64,000 nt of DNA from Phycomyces blakesleeanus NRRL 1555(-) (lineage: Eukaryota; Mucoromycota; Mucoromycetes; Mucorales; Phycomycetaceae): NCBI RefSeq assembly GCF_001638985.1, contig NW_017265140.1, positions 372,001 to 436,000 of the forward strand. Reading direction: 5' to 3'. The notes beneath the pieces are model-generated. The model saw only the letters and a program-made list of their open reading frames with translations, was not told the origin of the DNA and searched no databases. The position numbers were made by a program, and so were the translations under genes. Positions 61,154 through 64,000 of this stretch are shown here, in pieces. Every line of letters begins with the position of its first letter. The stretch's first letter is position 1.

Positions 61154-63768
61154 GATAGTAATGTGAAAGGGGGGATCAAGGGAATGTGTCAATAATTTAT
61201 GATTTGTCGCCTTTTTTTATATATTATTTTTTTCGCCGCAGCAAAAAAACGGAAGCAAGTGATAGCCAATCCGTTGGTGCGTTTGTGACTTGCAAGAGGT
61301 GTGGAATGGCAAACAAAGGTGACAAATATAAAGCTCACGGCTAACTTTTTAAAATCAAAGGCGCTGTTTAAAGAAGAATTTATATTTAATACAGAAATAA
61401 AATAAAATAAAATAAAATACAACTTGGAATTTAATAAAGCTGAACTTTTTGTTATATGTAAGATGTATTAATTGATGTCTTTTCAAAGGTACTCTACGCA
61501 AACCATAATGTTGCGCAGCAATACAAAGCAGTTCCTGGAATTGCGCCGGTTGAAATAGATAAATATCCAATAATCAGCTCTTTTTTTTTTCTACAAGTAA
61601 TTATACAAAATACAATCTTATCCAAAGAAAGCTAACAATTACTTAATAAAGAAATATGACATGAACTTATATTGGAAATAAAATAATGTTATGTATAATT
61701 CAAGAGATATCTTTACAAGTAAGCCATTCAAAGGCTAGTATTTAAGTGGGACTAAAATCAAACTTATCTCAAAAAACGTAAAGCAAATTTCTCGGATAGT
61801 TAGAACTCTTGCAGAATTCAATCTCTACATTATGAGCTTAAATGCTTTTTTTTCAGAAGAAATCAATATAAGCTTGAGATAAAGTAAAAATAAGTAGATA
61901 AACTTAATCCAGTCTTCTTAGACTGTATTAAAATACCATGTTTAAGCACATTGACCTGAAATAGTCTTAAGCCCCTAAAGACAAAGTTCTTTTGTTACGA
62001 TAATTCGAAAGAAAGAACTGGTTTATATTTCCCTCCTTTCATTTCTTATAAAGAGGGAGGTATATACAACAATCTTGAAGGCTGTAGTATCCTATCACTA
62101 TAATGTATAATAGGATTTGAATCCAAGGACACCACAATTAATACTTTGATAAAGTCCAGTAAAAATATTATTTCTAAATTCATTAAAAATTCTCAGTACT
62201 TTGTATTTCTCAATACTCTATAAATCAATTTCCAGTAGCTCCTTTTTTCTCTAATACACCCCATATAACCCCAGGAACGCCACATGTATCGCCTCCAAGT
62301 CTGATCAAGTCTTTGTCAAGCGTTCCGAAACCAGTAAGATGATAAAACTTCTTGGTCAAAGATTTTTCAACTTTATATACAGTCTAAACAAAGCCTTGAT
62401 AATAGTTCTTCTTCCAATGTTAATAAATCTATATAAGTAAGTTTCTTTGACCTCGTTGTATTCAAACCTCTGTAATATCACGCCGGTTTTCTAAAACAGA
62501 AAAGGGATTTCCTTTGTGGTTTTTATGTTAGACTAAATCAACCAAAGATACTCACGGCTTGATTATATTTACGACAGGTATTTTCCTGTTTCAATTGGAA
62601 TATAAACCCTCTATATCATTTAGTAAAATATATCAAAAACAAGTTAAGTCAACTAATACTCAAATATCTATTTTTAAATATAACACCTTTTGAATCATAT
62701 GCTTTCTTTTAAAACAATGATAATAGAAAAATAATAAAACTCCTGGTAGACACATTATTTTATAGACTTTTCTGTTAAAGTCAAAGAAGAAGGAAACACA
62801 CACTTAAAATGTTAAGGTCTCGTAAAAGACATTATAAAGGCGGTCTATGGGGAAACTTTGGATAAAATATGCACAATAGACCATGCACTCGTCTTTATTT
62901 ACTGATAACATCTACATGTGCTTAGTATCTCATACATTTGTTTTCTTTTGTTTCTTTCAAAATTGAAAACGACATCAAGGATCATAAGTTTATGGATTTT
63001 TAAAGTATGAAGGCATATATATATATGTGTGTGTGTTTATGTATATATCTTTTTTTTTACAATGAATAGATCAATAAGAAATATTGTGTAGATAATATAA
63101 GTAGCATGCTCATAATATTGAAGAGAATCAAAATATTAAAAACATTGGTTTAATATAAGAGTAGATAGAGATATATATTATACAACTGTTTGTTTCAAAA
63201 AATATTAAAACGCACTATAGAGTGAAATGCTTCACTTCTTGGTATATAATAAACCCAACAATAATGATATTTAGCATTTTATATATAAAGAGAAATCTAC
63301 TTGAGCAGTATACGATTTCTAGAATCCCTTGAAAATATGTTTGTCTAAACACCTATGACCATTGTGTTCAACGAAAATACTTATCTACAAAGAACAAATT
63401 TGTTTCAATCTCAATTCGAGTTTTCTTTTTATTCAGACTTCAGTAAATATGCTCATATCCAAATCGGATCGAGCTAATTTATTCATAAGATGAATATACA
63501 AATAATTCTGCTCTTTAATACATAATAGATACTAATATAATAATTACTACTTATTACATTCTCTGGAAAATAATTCATGTCAATTATTCACTTTTATTAA
63601 ATACCATTTCTATTTCTAGGAAATCGTGAAACCTTTGATCCATTCAGGCACTACCATATATGCTACGTCATTACTCTGAAGTCGATTTCATTGGCGGTGC
63701 CTAGAATCGGGAAGCAATACGCCTGCCACGTCTAAAGGCAGTTGGTCTTAATCTTCTTCCCATCGAAA
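61154..63768. other. Divergent intergenic region between eIF6 and the p24 gene
   Basis: 2.6 kb without a supportable gene, and presumably holding both promoters. Short protein-like islands occur on the plus strand at about 61484-61573 (SKVLYANHNVAQQYKAVPGI...) and 62257-62332 (Pro/Ser-rich, ending at a GTAAGA donor-like site). There is no start, repeat or partner exon to make a gene of them. Closer to the p24 start are TACGTCA (about 63663) and CCACGTCT (63726-63733). Confidence 0.5.
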
Positions 63769-64000
63769 ATGGCTTTTGCATTGAATAAAACGCGGCTTTC
63801 AGCAGCCTTGCTATTTACTATCCTTCTCATCTGTGCAAATGTATCCGAGGCATTGTACTTTTACATTGATGGATCAGAAAAGAAGTGCTTCATCGAGGAG
63901 TTGCCAAAAGAAACCATGGTGACAGGTATGCCTCTCGGGACATCATCTGTGCATGGTTCTCATAGTGCATTATTTCTTCAAATCGGACAGGAACATACAA
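63769..64000 (+). CDS. p24-family cargo receptor, alpha subfamily (Erp1/TMED4/TMED9-like), 5' part
   Basis: The gene begins at ATG 63769 and is cut by the window end. Exon 1 (63769-63925) encodes a basic start, a hydrophobic signal peptide ([19 protein letters not shown]) and the GOLD-domain opening [20 protein letters not shown], which is diagnostic of the alpha p24 proteins. An intron (63926-63990) follows and exon 2 starts at 63991, with GTYK continuing the expected text. p24 proteins cycle between ER and Golgi in COPI/COPII vesicles and help package cargo, including GPI-anchored proteins. The transmembrane segment and cytosolic sorting tail lie outside the window. Alternative: another p24 subfamily, but the [11 protein letters not shown] text argues for alpha. 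Confidence 0.92.
   Translation, partial: MAFALNKTRLSAALLFTILLICANVSEALYFYIDGSEKKCFIEELPKETMVTGMPLGTSSVHGSHSALFLQIGQEHT

Overview
The window is nuclear DNA from a filamentous fungus, most likely of the early-diverging Mucoromycota (Mucorales-like). The evidence is: AT-rich intergenic DNA full of simple repeats; short GT-AG introns (about 78 deduced here, the smallest about 48 nt); a DUF3425-type bZIP end; a Gpa1/GNA-1-like G alpha; and a long, animal-like XMAP215/TOG protein instead of the short Stu2 form of yeasts. No tRNA, rRNA, CRISPR or prokaryotic feature was seen. All exon structures were deduced by eye from splice sites, reading-frame continuity and family resemblance. Every complete gene model closes in frame.

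Left part (1-21 kb). The last exon of a DUF3425 bZIP factor (94-542) is followed by a non-autonomous inverted-repeat element (790-1864) and a repeat field. Next is a minus-strand GATA-like zinc-finger protein with two finger-like Cys clusters (3446-4954). A 20-exon gene for a 2,229-residue XMAP215/ch-TOG microtubule polymerase (8177-18591) follows; three of its introns use GC-AG splice sites.

Middle (21-43 kb). A small GPI-anchored, Ser-rich wall protein with paired cysteines (21090-21882) precedes a 6-kb gene-free stretch. Then come a Sac7/Bag7-like RhoGAP on the minus strand (27961-30077), a small minus-strand hypothetical protein (30730-30927), a BRO1/ALIX ESCRT adaptor with a Pro/Gln tail (34531-38553) and a G alpha subunit (40460-42065).

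Right part (42.7-64 kb). This part is gene-dense with compact introns: mitochondrial ribosomal protein uL29m (42695-43436), ER glucosidase I of family GH63 (43883-47534), a 5.3-kb desert holding short protein-like islands, the microtubule bundler Ase1/PRC1 (52855-57379), the SM protein Vps45 (57818-60083), convergent eIF6 (60248-61153) and the 5' end of a p24 alpha cargo receptor (63769-64000, cut by the window edge).

The genes do not form one pathway. Themes recur: microtubule dynamics (XMAP215, Ase1), endomembrane traffic and ER quality control (BRO1, Vps45, glucosidase I, p24), G-protein and Rho signalling (G alpha, RhoGAP) and ribosome function (uL29m, eIF6). The most novel-looking items are a four-copy motif in the Ase1 tail, the cluster of GC-AG introns, the two-cluster GATA-like protein and the long-inverted-repeat element.
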